This document shows positions 8,668 through 16,865 of a DNA stretch of 64,000 nt, piece after piece. The notes under the pieces are model-generated. The model was not told the DNA's origin. It worked only from the letters and a program-made list of their open reading frames with translations, and searched no databases. The translations under genes were made by a program, and so were the position numbers. The stretch lies in the NCBI RefSeq assembly GCF_003007715.1, contig NZ_PXNO01000021.1:453501-517500 (forward strand), read 5' to 3'. Positions within the stretch are counted from its first letter, which is position 1. Each line of letters opens with the position of its first letter. This stretch comes from Marinobacter shengliensis (GTDB lineage Bacteria; Pseudomonadota; Gammaproteobacteria; Pseudomonadales; Oleiphilaceae).

Positions 8668-11600
8668 TTATTTCTGTGTGTAGGGGGAGAGGTAATTCAG
8701 GTTCAGTTTGCCCGGCGGGATCTCCAGATGAATCCGGCTGTTAGCATCAACCGCGACATTGGCGATACCTCCGCAGATATAGGTAAACGGCCAGATACCG
8801 CAGAGACCGCCCGTATTCTGCCCGGTGATTTCGATGGTTCCTCGGGCGTCCACGTTGATGGGCACAGCGTCCGTGTTACTCAATGAAATCTGCATTCGGC
8901 CATCGTCAAGGAAAGTAATAGGGCCTCTTAGTTGCAGGTTGTTGATTTCATAACTGCGCAGGTTATGAGTCAGGTTGGCTGGTCCGATGCTTGGGTTCAG
9001 GTAGGGCGCATCCAGGTAAACGTTGAGAGTGGTCTCGAACGTCAGTTGTCCACTTTCGTCGGTGGAAATGAAGCCCTTGGGGGGAATTCGACCGGCTTCG
9101 CTGTCGTTATCGTATCGGATACGCATCAACATCGGGCCCGTGGGAATCTCTTCATTCGGGCTCAGGTCGACGCTAAGAATGAAATCCGGAAAGGCATCAA
9201 TAAAGCTGGTGTCAATCCGGACCCAGACGCTGCTGGAGGTTGTCGCTAATATCGACGGATAGATATCGACTGGGATTCTCGGTCCGTTATCGCCGTCATT
9301 AGCCTGGGGGCTACCGTAGACCAATGTATCAAGCATCGCGGTCAGATAAATGGATTGGTCGCTGGCACAGTCTATACCAACCTGGCAGCCAATATTTGCA
9401 TTGGTTACGACCGTTGTGGTGTTCAGCGGTGAAACGCCGGTTGCATTCAGACCCACTGAATTGCGGAGTGTTTCGTCACCCGTCGCACCTTGCTCGATTC
9501 CCTTTTGATAAGTCAGGTCGGAGTTGGCATCTGCAGTTGGCAGGTTACGCAGAGGCAGGCTAACGGTTTGCGACTTCTCGGCTACCGCAATGAAATGATT
9601 TACCAGGGCCTGTCCGCCAAAGGTCCGATTGTTTCGATTCCGTGTGCCCTGAGTGAGCAGTTCGGTTTGCAGCGGAAGGCCTGAAACAGAGCGGATGGCG
9701 TCAGTGCTGTTCAAGGTATACCGATACTGACCTCCGGGTTCCCAGCCTATAACTGGCGTAATCACCAGGCTGCGTGGCGTGCGGGTAACATCGTATTCGC
9801 CGACAGGTACCGGCACCCAGAGACCATCCTGGAATGCCTCTAGAGAGAAGCTTGTGCCAGGGATCAGCGTGTCTGGATCGATGTTCTGTGAAAAGCGCAC
9901 TACCAGAGGCTTATGTCTTGCGTGCTCGGGAATCGGCAGCAGGTCATCCGTTGTCTTGCCTCCGGCACATCGGCCCTGATGGCCTTGGCTAAGGTTGATT
10001 CCGGTTTTTGTGCACGGAAAACCGGGCATGGTCGCCAGCACCAGCGGTGATTGATCCTCAGGTGTGCCCGGCAGTGTGGGTGCAAGGTTGAAGTTAAGTG
10101 TGGTAGAGCCGAGGCTAAGCCCAGCTGTGTCCTTGATGTTCTCCAGAATCAAGCTGTACTCCGTGCCATGCACCAGTGTTTGCTCTGGCTTGATAATCAG
10201 GACAGACCCGTTCAGAGCGCGTTCTGCGTTAAGCTCGTTACCGCCTCCAAACAGTTTAACGGTGTCCTGATTGATCGTGCCCGGCAGCACAGGTTCCGAG
10301 AAGTAGACGATTAGCGGGTCACCGGGGCGTAACGTATCTTCGGAATCGTCGCCAGGCACCCAGCTTTTGATGAACGGTGCCTGGGTGTCGGCAAAGTTTT
10401 CTGCCGCAGGCGCATCATTTGGGTTCCGATAGCCCTCAAGCCGGAAAGAAATCAGCCCGGATGCCACATCCACGCCCATCACGTCGGGCTCGATTACGCC
10501 AACGGCTTCGATGGTCAGGGTGCCTTGCTCCACGATGGCGGTGCCAACCAAGTGCACGTGCAGCAGTTCCTGAGCCAGCGCAGCATTGGCAATGGTATTG
10601 CCGGTATTGAGCGCCATGTCGATAAAGAGCTCAACCATCCGTGGCGCATTCTCATCATCGGTGTAAGGGTTTGCCATCAGAAAGCCATTGGCATCTGACA
10701 GGAAGCGCACTTCTATTGCCTCTGATGAAAAACCTGCGGGCAGGGCGCCCGCCACGTTGACATCCACATTGGAGCCGGACATCAGGGTGCCCCGATCAAT
10801 CCGCAGCGGCACGCTCTGTTTGTTGGCGTCAAAACGCGGTATGTAGCCTAGCTCTGCGAAGACGGTTCCCTGCGCACGGGTACTGTTGTCCTGTCCCAAA
10901 AGAATTGAACGCAGGCCCACTGAATTGAAGCCTTCACCGGAAAGTGAAAGATCGCCCAGGGTGGTTGTGGCGGTTTGCGGCATCCGCTCCCTCTCACCCT
11001 TGGGTGAACGGGAATCGAGAGGTTGGATGGTCAGCAGGGAGTCATCCGACAGGTTCAATGGCGCCTGGGCCAGCATGCTCCGAATGTTGTCGCTGAGGTG
11101 TAGGGAATAGGTTTGGTTCGGGTCCAGGTCTGACTCAGGGTCAATGGTGACCCGGTGGCCACTGACATAAAGTTGCGCTGCAACCGGTTCATTCTGACTA
11201 TCCCGTAGTGCAATGGTGTCTCCGTAACGGAGGGTTTGTTCATCCACTGGTTCGGTAAACTGAATCCTCAGGGCCGAGATGTCTGTTACAGGATAGCGAT
11301 CGTTCCCTGCAGGAATAACCCGGGCCAGATCAAAGCCGGTGCCTTCTGCGCGGTCCAATAGTGGGCCACTGGTAGCCGGCGCCGTGGTAAATTCAATGCC
11401 GCCATTCGGGAGCGTTACCAGATCACTACCCGCCTTTAGACCATTGGTGATCAGGGTATAACGGGTGCCGGGTAACAGCGCTTCTGCCGGCCGAAGGGCC
11501 ACCCCCCGGTTCTCTGCGGTCATTTTCGCGTCCGTCAGAGTTACAGTGTCGCCGTGCTCGCTCTCGAGTTGGAGACTTGAGGCAAGTTCGCCCTCGGGGG

Positions 11601-11787
11601 TGGCTATGCCCTGGGTAAAGCGCAGGAAGATGGGCGTGCTGATGGCCACGGCGGCTTGCCCGGCCATGGGGTAGCTGAAATACAGGTCAGCCTTCGTTAG
11701 CTCTGACCGGTTCACGGTTTGCTCGTCGCCGCCGCAGCCCGCAAGAACAGACGTGACCAGGGCTATTGCCAGAATGGAACGCTTCAT
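8668..11787 (-). CDS. Large lipoprotein with Big_5/SbsA-type Ig-like domains, copy 2
   Basis: The 1039-residue homologue of the lipoprotein at 3727-6984. It has a lipobox (LAGC, Cys17), a first Ig-like segment (YFSYPMAGQAAVAISTPIF), a central block shared with copy 1 (YTDDENAPRMVELFIDMALN) and a shared C-terminal block (ITFLDDGRMQIS...PPGKLNLNYLS). The two lipoproteins align along their whole length but have drifted much more than the paired FadL proteins. The gene starts 11 bp after the FadL copy 2 stop, the same layout as in copy 1. Outer-membrane anchoring is likely; the biochemical role is unknown. Confidence 0.75.
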   Translation of the reverse strand: MKRSILAIALVTSVLAGCGGDEQTVNRSELTKADLYFSYPMAGQAAVAISTPIFLRFTQGIATPEGELASSLQLESEHGDTVTLTDAKMTAENRGVALRPAEALLPGTRYTLITNGLKAGSDLVTLPNGGIEFTTAPATSGPLLDRAEGTGFDLARVIPAGNDRYPVTDISALRIQFTEPVDEQTLRYGDTIALRDSQNEPVAAQLYVSGHRVTIDPESDLDPNQTYSLHLSDNIRSMLAQAPLNLSDDSLLTIQPLDSRSPKGERERMPQTATTTLGDLSLSGEGFNSVGLRSILLGQDNSTRAQGTVFAELGYIPRFDANKQSVPLRIDRGTLMSGSNVDVNVAGALPAGFSSEAIEVRFLSDANGFLMANPYTDDENAPRMVELFIDMALNTGNTIANAALAQELLHVHLVGTAIVEQGTLTIEAVGVIEPDVMGVDVASGLISFRLEGYRNPNDAPAAENFADTQAPFIKSWVPGDDSEDTLRPGDPLIVYFSEPVLPGTINQDTVKLFGGGNELNAERALNGSVLIIKPEQTLVHGTEYSLILENIKDTAGLSLGSTTLNFNLAPTLPGTPEDQSPLVLATMPGFPCTKTGINLSQGHQGRCAGGKTTDDLLPIPEHARHKPLVVRFSQNIDPDTLIPGTSFSLEAFQDGLWVPVPVGEYDVTRTPRSLVITPVIGWEPGGQYRYTLNSTDAIRSVSGLPLQTELLTQGTRNRNNRTFGGQALVNHFIAVAEKSQTVSLPLRNLPTADANSDLTYQKGIEQGATGDETLRNSVGLNATGVSPLNTTTVVTNANIGCQVGIDCASDQSIYLTAMLDTLVYGSPQANDGDNGPRIPVDIYPSILATTSSSVWVRIDTSFIDAFPDFILSVDLSPNEEIPTGPMLMRIRYDNDSEAGRIPPKGFISTDESGQLTFETTLNVYLDAPYLNPSIGPANLTHNLRSYEINNLQLRGPITFLDDGRMQISLSNTDAVPINVDARGTIEITGQNTGGLCGIWPFTYICGGIANVAVDANSRIHLEIPPGKLNLNYLSPYTQK

Positions 11788-11798
11788 ACTACACCTCG

Positions 11799-13142
11799 TC
11801 AGAACTTGAAGGTCACAGAGCCCGCGACAACGTGCACGTCGCCATCGGTTTCGACGGTTTCATTGGCGGTTTCGCTACCAAACGGGGTTACCTGAAAATC
11901 CCGCTTCTGCAGTTGCTGGTACTGGTAGCCGAGATCAAACCGGACCGGATAGGCAAACAGGCGAGTGCGCTCGTATTCAGCGCTGACGCCCAGACCAATT
12001 ACGATCTTGTCGTTGTCGAAGTAGTTGACCTCCGGGTTCTGGGTGCTGCGCAAGGGGGATTCTTCATAAGCGACGCCCGCAGTGACAGCAAAGGCTCTGG
12101 TCAGCTGGTATTCGCCGCCAATTCTGGGGACGAGAATGTCGTCGAAAGACATTCTCAACCCTTCACTGACACCGCTTTGATTCTTGATGGTGTCATTGGC
12201 GAAGACATCTTCAAGTTCCGACCACTTCTGATGTTCGAGACTGGCTCCAACACGCCAGCCATCACCCCGGTAATGCAGGCCGAAAGCGATGATCTCGGGC
12301 TGGAAGGAGTCGATGGTGGAGACAGCCAGGGGCAATCCCGGCTCGGGAATAACCTGGGGGACCACCACATTGGCGTCCACCGTGGTTTTGGTATTGGAGC
12401 GGGCGCGATAGGCGAGGGCCGTCTCGAAGCCGCTGACGATGCACACCTGCTCCGGACAGATCGTTTCACCAAGATCGACGTTGACGCTGGCAATGCCTTT
12501 GATAGACGGTTTTGCGCTGACGCCCAGCCTTTCCTGGCTGGTCTCGCCACCGAGCGTAGAACGCGCGTCGAGGCTGGCTTCAGCCTGCAGGGTAATCCGC
12601 GCCGCCACACCCGCATCGATGCCCCGCCAAATCTTGGTTGCGCCGCCGATGTTCAGAAACAGAGGCTCGCGGCCGTATTGCAGGAACTGGCCGTCTTCCG
12701 AGGTTTCCGATTCAAAGGCCAGCATTTCCTTTCCGTATTTCTCAACGCCCGCCACAAAGCCCAGATACAGCGGATGGCCGAAACGGGTCAGCGAGCCCAG
12801 ATTGGTTTTCATGCCGACCAATACATGCTGGCTTGGGGAGCTGGAAACCACGTCACCATCCCGGTTTGGGCCGCTGGCGCGCAGTTCCTGCTCGGCATGC
12901 AGCAGGCCGGCAGTGAGCTCACCCCGGGGGTCCTTGGTCAGATAGGCGGGGTTGTAATAGGTGGCAGACACTTGTGTATTAAACATCGACAATGCCTGCG
13001 CTGAGGCAACATCAGTGGGCATCACGCCATAGGTGGTACCAAGGTTTCCCATGCTGGCACACACGGGTAACGACAGGGATAGACTGATCGCCGAAACAGA
13101 GGCGCAGAGAATCCGCTTACCTGCGAAATCAAAGCCGTGCAT
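11799..13142 (-). CDS. FadL/OmpP1/TodX-type outer-membrane channel, copy 2
   Basis: A 447-residue outer-membrane beta-barrel protein, with a signal peptide ending near VCA-S and a C-terminal Phe (SVTFKF). Long stretches match copy 1 almost residue for residue, for example MGNLGT, YGVMP, SQHVL, GMKTNLGSLTRF and LGYQYQQLQKRDF. The cysteine pair is kept (CPEQVC). A GGAG site lies 7 bp before the ATG. It is the first gene of its own operon with the lipoprotein downstream. FadL-family channels carry hydrophobic substrates across the outer membrane; two near-identical channels with more diverged lipoproteins hint at different substrates or conditions. Confidence 0.85.
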   Translation of the reverse strand: MHGFDFAGKRILCASVSAISLSLSLPVCASMGNLGTTYGVMPTDVASAQALSMFNTQVSATYYNPAYLTKDPRGELTAGLLHAEQELRASGPNRDGDVVSSSPSQHVLVGMKTNLGSLTRFGHPLYLGFVAGVEKYGKEMLAFESETSEDGQFLQYGREPLFLNIGGATKIWRGIDAGVAARITLQAEASLDARSTLGGETSQERLGVSAKPSIKGIASVNVDLGETICPEQVCIVSGFETALAYRARSNTKTTVDANVVVPQVIPEPGLPLAVSTIDSFQPEIIAFGLHYRGDGWRVGASLEHQKWSELEDVFANDTIKNQSGVSEGLRMSFDDILVPRIGGEYQLTRAFAVTAGVAYEESPLRSTQNPEVNYFDNDKIVIGLGVSAEYERTRLFAYPVRFDLGYQYQQLQKRDFQVTPFGSETANETVETDGDVHVVAGSVTFKF

Positions 13143-13529
13143 TGTAATACTCCGTTGTTTTTTTTAGTCGCTTGTCGGTCTTGTGACCGATTTATCATTA
13201 TTTTGTGATCATAAGCTGGACGGCGCACTGCGTGGTGTGGCTTTGGTGACAGGTAAAGAGGCGTTTGAGGGTCAAGATTGATATAAGTCACTGTCTGGCA
13301 TTGGGTTTGCGAGCCAGCCCGAGAAGTGCGGGAGGGATCAAGTTGTCCGTTTTGTGATGAGTTTCACATATTTGGGGGGTTCAGCCGTGTGTTGATGAGC
13401 GCGGTAATTCCGCTTGATGCGTAAAGAAACCTGACAGCTACTTCTATGGTGGGCCAGGATCAGCGTGGTCGCTAAAAACAAAGCCCCCCGATAGGAGGGC
13501 TCTGAAGAGACGGCAACGACTTTAGCTGT
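13143..13529. other. 387-bp gap: promoter region of FadL copy 2 and downstream terminator
   Basis: There is no gene here. The left part (13143-13290) must hold the promoter of FadL copy 2; I see a small inverted repeat (GGTCttgtGACC) but no clear sigma-70 boxes. The right end carries the terminator of the PEP-CTERM gene. The 16-bp palindrome found upstream of FadL copy 1 is absent. Confidence 0.5.
13482..13501 (-). terminator. Rho-independent terminator of the PEP-CTERM gene
   Basis: On the minus strand AGCCCTCC...GGGGGGCT forms a stem followed by a T-rich stretch (TTGTTTTTAG). It lies about 30 bp past the stop at 13530. Confidence 0.75.
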
Positions 13530-14051
13530 TTATGCAGTGCGTTGCAGCTTCCGGCGAACCGTCAGCAGTCCCAGGATGCCGAGGCCGAGAAGGCCCAGCG
13601 TGCCGGGTTCGGGTACGGTAACAGTTCCACCGTTGAACTCGGTCAGATGGCTGAGCTCAAGCTCTTCCAACTTGTTTGCCCCAAAGTAGGCAAGCAGGTT
13701 AAACACGCCCCAGTCCATGCTCTGCTCGTTCTTGAACAGTACGTGTTTCCGAGCGTCTTTTACCAGAAAGTAAGTTGGTGCAGTGAACAGCTGGAAGGCG
13801 ATAACGCCGGCATCTTCCACTGTAACCTGGAAGCTGGCGGGGTCTGTCTTGCCTGCGAAGGTCAACTGGGTACCTGCTATGCCGGATGCCCAAGCTGTTT
13901 CCGTGGCTTCGCCAGAACTCATTCCGGTTGTTTCTGCCATGAACGTATCCAAACCACCCACGTCTGTACCACCCGCGATGGTGTAGGCAAAAGCGCTGCC
14001 ACTGACACTGAAAGCCAGTAACACACTGAATAACATAGTTTTGATTTTCAT
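13530..14051 (-). CDS. PEP-CTERM sorting-signal exported protein
   Basis: The 173-residue protein has a Sec signal peptide (MKIKTMLFSVLLAFSVSGSAFA) and a typical PEP-CTERM tail: VPEPGT, a hydrophobic stretch rich in Leu/Gly, then RRKLQ. Such tails are recognised by exosortase systems that cut and export the protein to the surface or matrix. The ATG at 14051 is chosen because AAGGAG lies 9 bp before it and the signal peptide starts there; an upstream in-frame start at 14123 gives a non-hydrophobic extension. The middle domain is not one I recognise. No exosortase gene is in the window. It lies 239 bp from the LuxR-type regulator on the same strand. Confidence 0.8.
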   Translation of the reverse strand: MKIKTMLFSVLLAFSVSGSAFAYTIAGGTDVGGLDTFMAETTGMSSGEATETAWASGIAGTQLTFAGKTDPASFQVTVEDAGVIAFQLFTAPTYFLVKDARKHVLFKNEQSMDWGVFNLLAYFGANKLEELELSHLTEFNGGTVTVPEPGTLGLLGLGILGLLTVRRKLQRTA

Positions 14052-14290
14052 GATGACACACTCCTTGAGATCAGCACCTGTCGGTGACCAACGGCACCCT
14101 GTATCGATCTTTTCACTACCCATTCCTTAAGGGCGTGTAGTGTCGGGTTTCCATACGGATGTCATAGAGGGTAAAGCAATCGGCGGGCCAAGGTTTCAGG
14201 GCATTGATCGATATGGGATTTTTGTCTCGATTTGCGCAAGGTGTGTAAAGTTACCTGACGTTTGGCTCGTAAAACCTGTTAAGGGATCTG

Positions 14291-15964
14291 TTAATGCTCA
14301 TTTGCGAGCCGGCAGTTGCGGGAATCTGCTATGGTTGCCAGAGTTTTGTATATCCGCTCGGTTTGCGAGACCGCCAGTGTCAGCCCCTCGCCCTCAACCA
14401 GCTCGATGGGGATGTCGGGGTTAATGCCTCGGAAAATATTCAGGTGAGAAAGCGGCGTGCTGGCGTTGTGGCTTCCATGAATGAGTGTCAGGGGCAGGTT
14501 TGGAGTTTCCAGCAAGTGCCCCCAATCCTGAATCATGATCCTGAGGTCCTCCAGGTACCCCGCTCCGAGTTGATTGACATAAAACCCATAGGCTGCAACG
14601 ACTCCCTGTTTTAGGGAATTCTTGCGAATCAAATGTTCATCCGGTTCCACACCCTCGAAAATCACTTTCGGCCACTGCTCAGGGCCGAGCTTTCTCATCC
14701 TCAGGATCAGCAGGCGAATCAATAACCTGGCCAGCCAGGGCGCGTGGCGGGCAGCTTGTATGAAGATGGCCTGATGAGCTGGCATGGCGTTGATCTGTTC
14801 CAGCTCCTTGAACGGTGGCGCGGCAGAGACAGAAACAACGCCGTTTATCTGGATGCCGGAGTGTTGCATGAGCGCAAGTGCCGGTATCAGGGCGACTTCG
14901 TGGGACAGAATGGTTACCTTGGAGATCGACAGGGAGCCAAGTACGGCGAGGATATCGTGGCACTGGCTTTCCAGTGGGTCTTCGGTTTTGTCCGATGGTT
15001 CGGTCCGGCCATAGCCGGCACGTTCAACGGCTATGATATCCAGACCAAACTGCGCGGCCAGTCGCCGCTCATCCGGAAAATCCCCGGCACCGAAAGACGG
15101 ACCGTGCAGGAAAAGCACTGGCCGGCCGCCGGGTTTACCAAATCTTCGCCAGCCAATCCGTCGTTGCTCGCGAAACAGCTCGTGGATGCTCATGGGGTAA
15201 TCGTCGTAGTGAACGGACAGCAGATCCCCCTTTGTCGTCACGGTGTCCATCGCAGTCGCTGCAGAGGCGGCCATGGTAGCAGCCTGCACCTGGCTTTTGG
15301 CGCCGAGCTTTTGCAACAGGCTTTTGATCTGTTGCCGAACGGTTGTCACTGAGCTGCCCCGCTCTTCGGCGATCTCTTCTGACGAGCAGCCGCGAGACAG
15401 AAGCGCGAGAATATGGCGTTCGCTGGCGGACAGGCCAAAGACGCCGGCAAAGGCCAGATCTATGGATTCTGGCCAGTGTTGTTGTAAAGCATTCAGCACG
15501 AAGGTTTTCAGCTTCTGGTGGTACATGCCCACGAGAATCAAAGGCAGGGCATGCTCGTCGCTCCCTTTTCGATAGGCCTTAAGCAACGTGGGCCCTTGAG
15601 CGGTGGCAAGGCGTTCCTTGAACTGGTGGAAAGCCTCCGGGCTGATGCCAAGAGCGACCAAACCGTCACCGGATCGCATATCAAACAGCTGAGCGGCACC
15701 GGCATTGAGGGCCACAACCTGGCCAGACTCGTTGAGCGCCAGGGCAGGCGCTGTGTGGTCATTGACCAATTTGTACAGCGGGTCGTGCCCGGTTGCACGC
15801 TCCTCGAGGTCATGCAGAGCGGTCGACAGCTCCAGCGCCAGTTCCGTGGGCAGAATGGCTTGCGAGCTGAGATCCGGTGCCAGGGCCACGATCAGGTCCG
15901 CAAACTCTGCTTTCCTGGCCGCCACGGCAGAAACCAGTTCTTTGAGATTGTGATTGTCTGGCAT
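14291..15964 (-). CDS. PAS-LuxR regulator fused to a catalytically dead alpha/beta-hydrolase domain
   Basis: The 557-residue protein has three parts. Residues about 60-170 resemble a PAS sensor (PALALNESGQVVALNAGAAQLF). Residues about 176-232 form a LuxR-type DNA-binding helix-turn-helix (GLSASERHILALLSRGCSSEEIA, then VTTVRQQIKSLLQKLGAKSQ). Residues about 260-545 follow an alpha/beta-hydrolase fold (VLFLHGPSFG, IAVERAGYGRTEPSD). The nucleophile elbow reads SHEVA, with Glu356 where Ser is expected. The acid region reads HGSHNAS with no Asp, and the usual GxGH reads GEGL with Leu528 instead of His. The fold may therefore bind a ligand rather than cut one. It is divergent from the methyltransferase gene 133 bp away, which it may control. 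Confidence 0.8.
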   Translation of the reverse strand: MPDNHNLKELVSAVAARKAEFADLIVALAPDLSSQAILPTELALELSTALHDLEERATGHDPLYKLVNDHTAPALALNESGQVVALNAGAAQLFDMRSGDGLVALGISPEAFHQFKERLATAQGPTLLKAYRKGSDEHALPLILVGMYHQKLKTFVLNALQQHWPESIDLAFAGVFGLSASERHILALLSRGCSSEEIAEERGSSVTTVRQQIKSLLQKLGAKSQVQAATMAASAATAMDTVTTKGDLLSVHYDDYPMSIHELFREQRRIGWRRFGKPGGRPVLFLHGPSFGAGDFPDERRLAAQFGLDIIAVERAGYGRTEPSDKTEDPLESQCHDILAVLGSLSISKVTILSHEVALIPALALMQHSGIQINGVVSVSAAPPFKELEQINAMPAHQAIFIQAARHAPWLARLLIRLLILRMRKLGPEQWPKVIFEGVEPDEHLIRKNSLKQGVVAAYGFYVNQLGAGYLEDLRIMIQDWGHLLETPNLPLTLIHGSHNASTPLSHLNIFRGINPDIPIELVEGEGLTLAVSQTERIYKTLATIADSRNCRLANEH

Positions 15965-16097
15965 CTGTCTCCGCCGGATTTGTGTTATCGGTTAAACGAA
16001 ACCGGGGCCTTACCGGATCACTTTATACCAGATGGTAGATGCTGCCCTGAGCTAGGCGTATTAATGTTAACCAAAAAATCAGGGGAGTCACGGGCAG

Positions 16098-16865
16098 GTG
16101 ATTGCAGACTATGCAGAAATTTTCCAGCACCGGGGCGGCAGCTACCACCGAGCCATGTTAAATGTGCCCCATGCCCGGGAGCGTGAGTTTCAGCGGGCCG
16201 TTGAGCCGCTGGCTGCGGATCTCGCAGCTAATCCCATGCTGCGGGTAGCGGATGTGCCCGCCGGTGGTAAGTATCTTCAGTATTTCCTTCCCAACTCCAT
16301 CATCTATCAGGGCTTTGACCCCAGCTCGGGCTTTAATAGCGACCTGCACGAAAGCTGCGGGCTGGCCGATTTACCCTTTGCTGATCAATCCATCGATGCA
16401 CTTGTAAGCCTTGCAGGGCTGCATCATTGCACGGATAAGCGCCCGTTTCTGAATGCCTGTCACCGTGCGCTGGTGCCCCGGGGCTTGTTGTCTGTTCTTG
16501 ATGTGCGAGCCGGTTCGCCCGAAGCCCACTTCCTGGATGAGTTTGTGGGTGAATACAATGGTATGGGGCATGAGGGCGACTATCTCGGGCCTGAGTTCGT
16601 GTTGCAGTGTGATACACAACACTGGGAGATCCTCTCGGCGGGGATGGTGGATTGTCACTGGCAATTCGTCAGCAAAACCGAGCTTTGTGATTTCTGTCGC
16701 GGCTTATTTCGTCTGCAGAACGTCTCCAATACGATGATACTGGATGCCGTTGTCCGATACCTGGACTTCAGGGCAAGCATGGATTCGCACGAACCGGTGC
16801 AGATGCCATGGCGCCTCTACCGTGTGGTAGCTCGCAAACGGTTTCCGAGCCAGAGGGAGCACTGA
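16098..16865 (+). CDS. Class I SAM-dependent methyltransferase
   Basis: The 255-residue protein has a Rossmann methyltransferase layout. Motif I is RVADVPAGGKYL (about residues 49-60), an acidic-loop equivalent is YQGFDPSSGF, and motif IV is DLPFADQSIDALVSLAGLHHC. A GLLSVLDVRAG strand follows. The start is GTG at 16098, with an AGGGGAG stretch a little upstream; no in-frame ATG fits better. The stop is directly followed by the ATG of the ATP-grasp gene, so the two are translated together. The substrate is unknown. The pairing suggests modification of a small peptide or amino-acid product. Confidence 0.75.
   Translation: MIADYAEIFQHRGGSYHRAMLNVPHAREREFQRAVEPLAADLAANPMLRVADVPAGGKYLQYFLPNSIIYQGFDPSSGFNSDLHESCGLADLPFADQSIDALVSLAGLHHCTDKRPFLNACHRALVPRGLLSVLDVRAGSPEAHFLDEFVGEYNGMGHEGDYLGPEFVLQCDTQHWEILSAGMVDCHWQFVSKTELCDFCRGLFRLQNVSNTMILDAVVRYLDFRASMDSHEPVQMPWRLYRVVARKRFPSQREH

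Noticed and set aside
11766..13004. A 412-codon open frame opposite FadL copy 2
   Set aside because: It is the complement of a clear beta-barrel gene and has no start signal or domain.
13449..13456. A TGGTGGGCC-like match to the tRNA 3' end near the PEP-CTERM gene
   Set aside because: Only about nine bases match and the similarity does not extend into the T arm, so chance is the simpler explanation.
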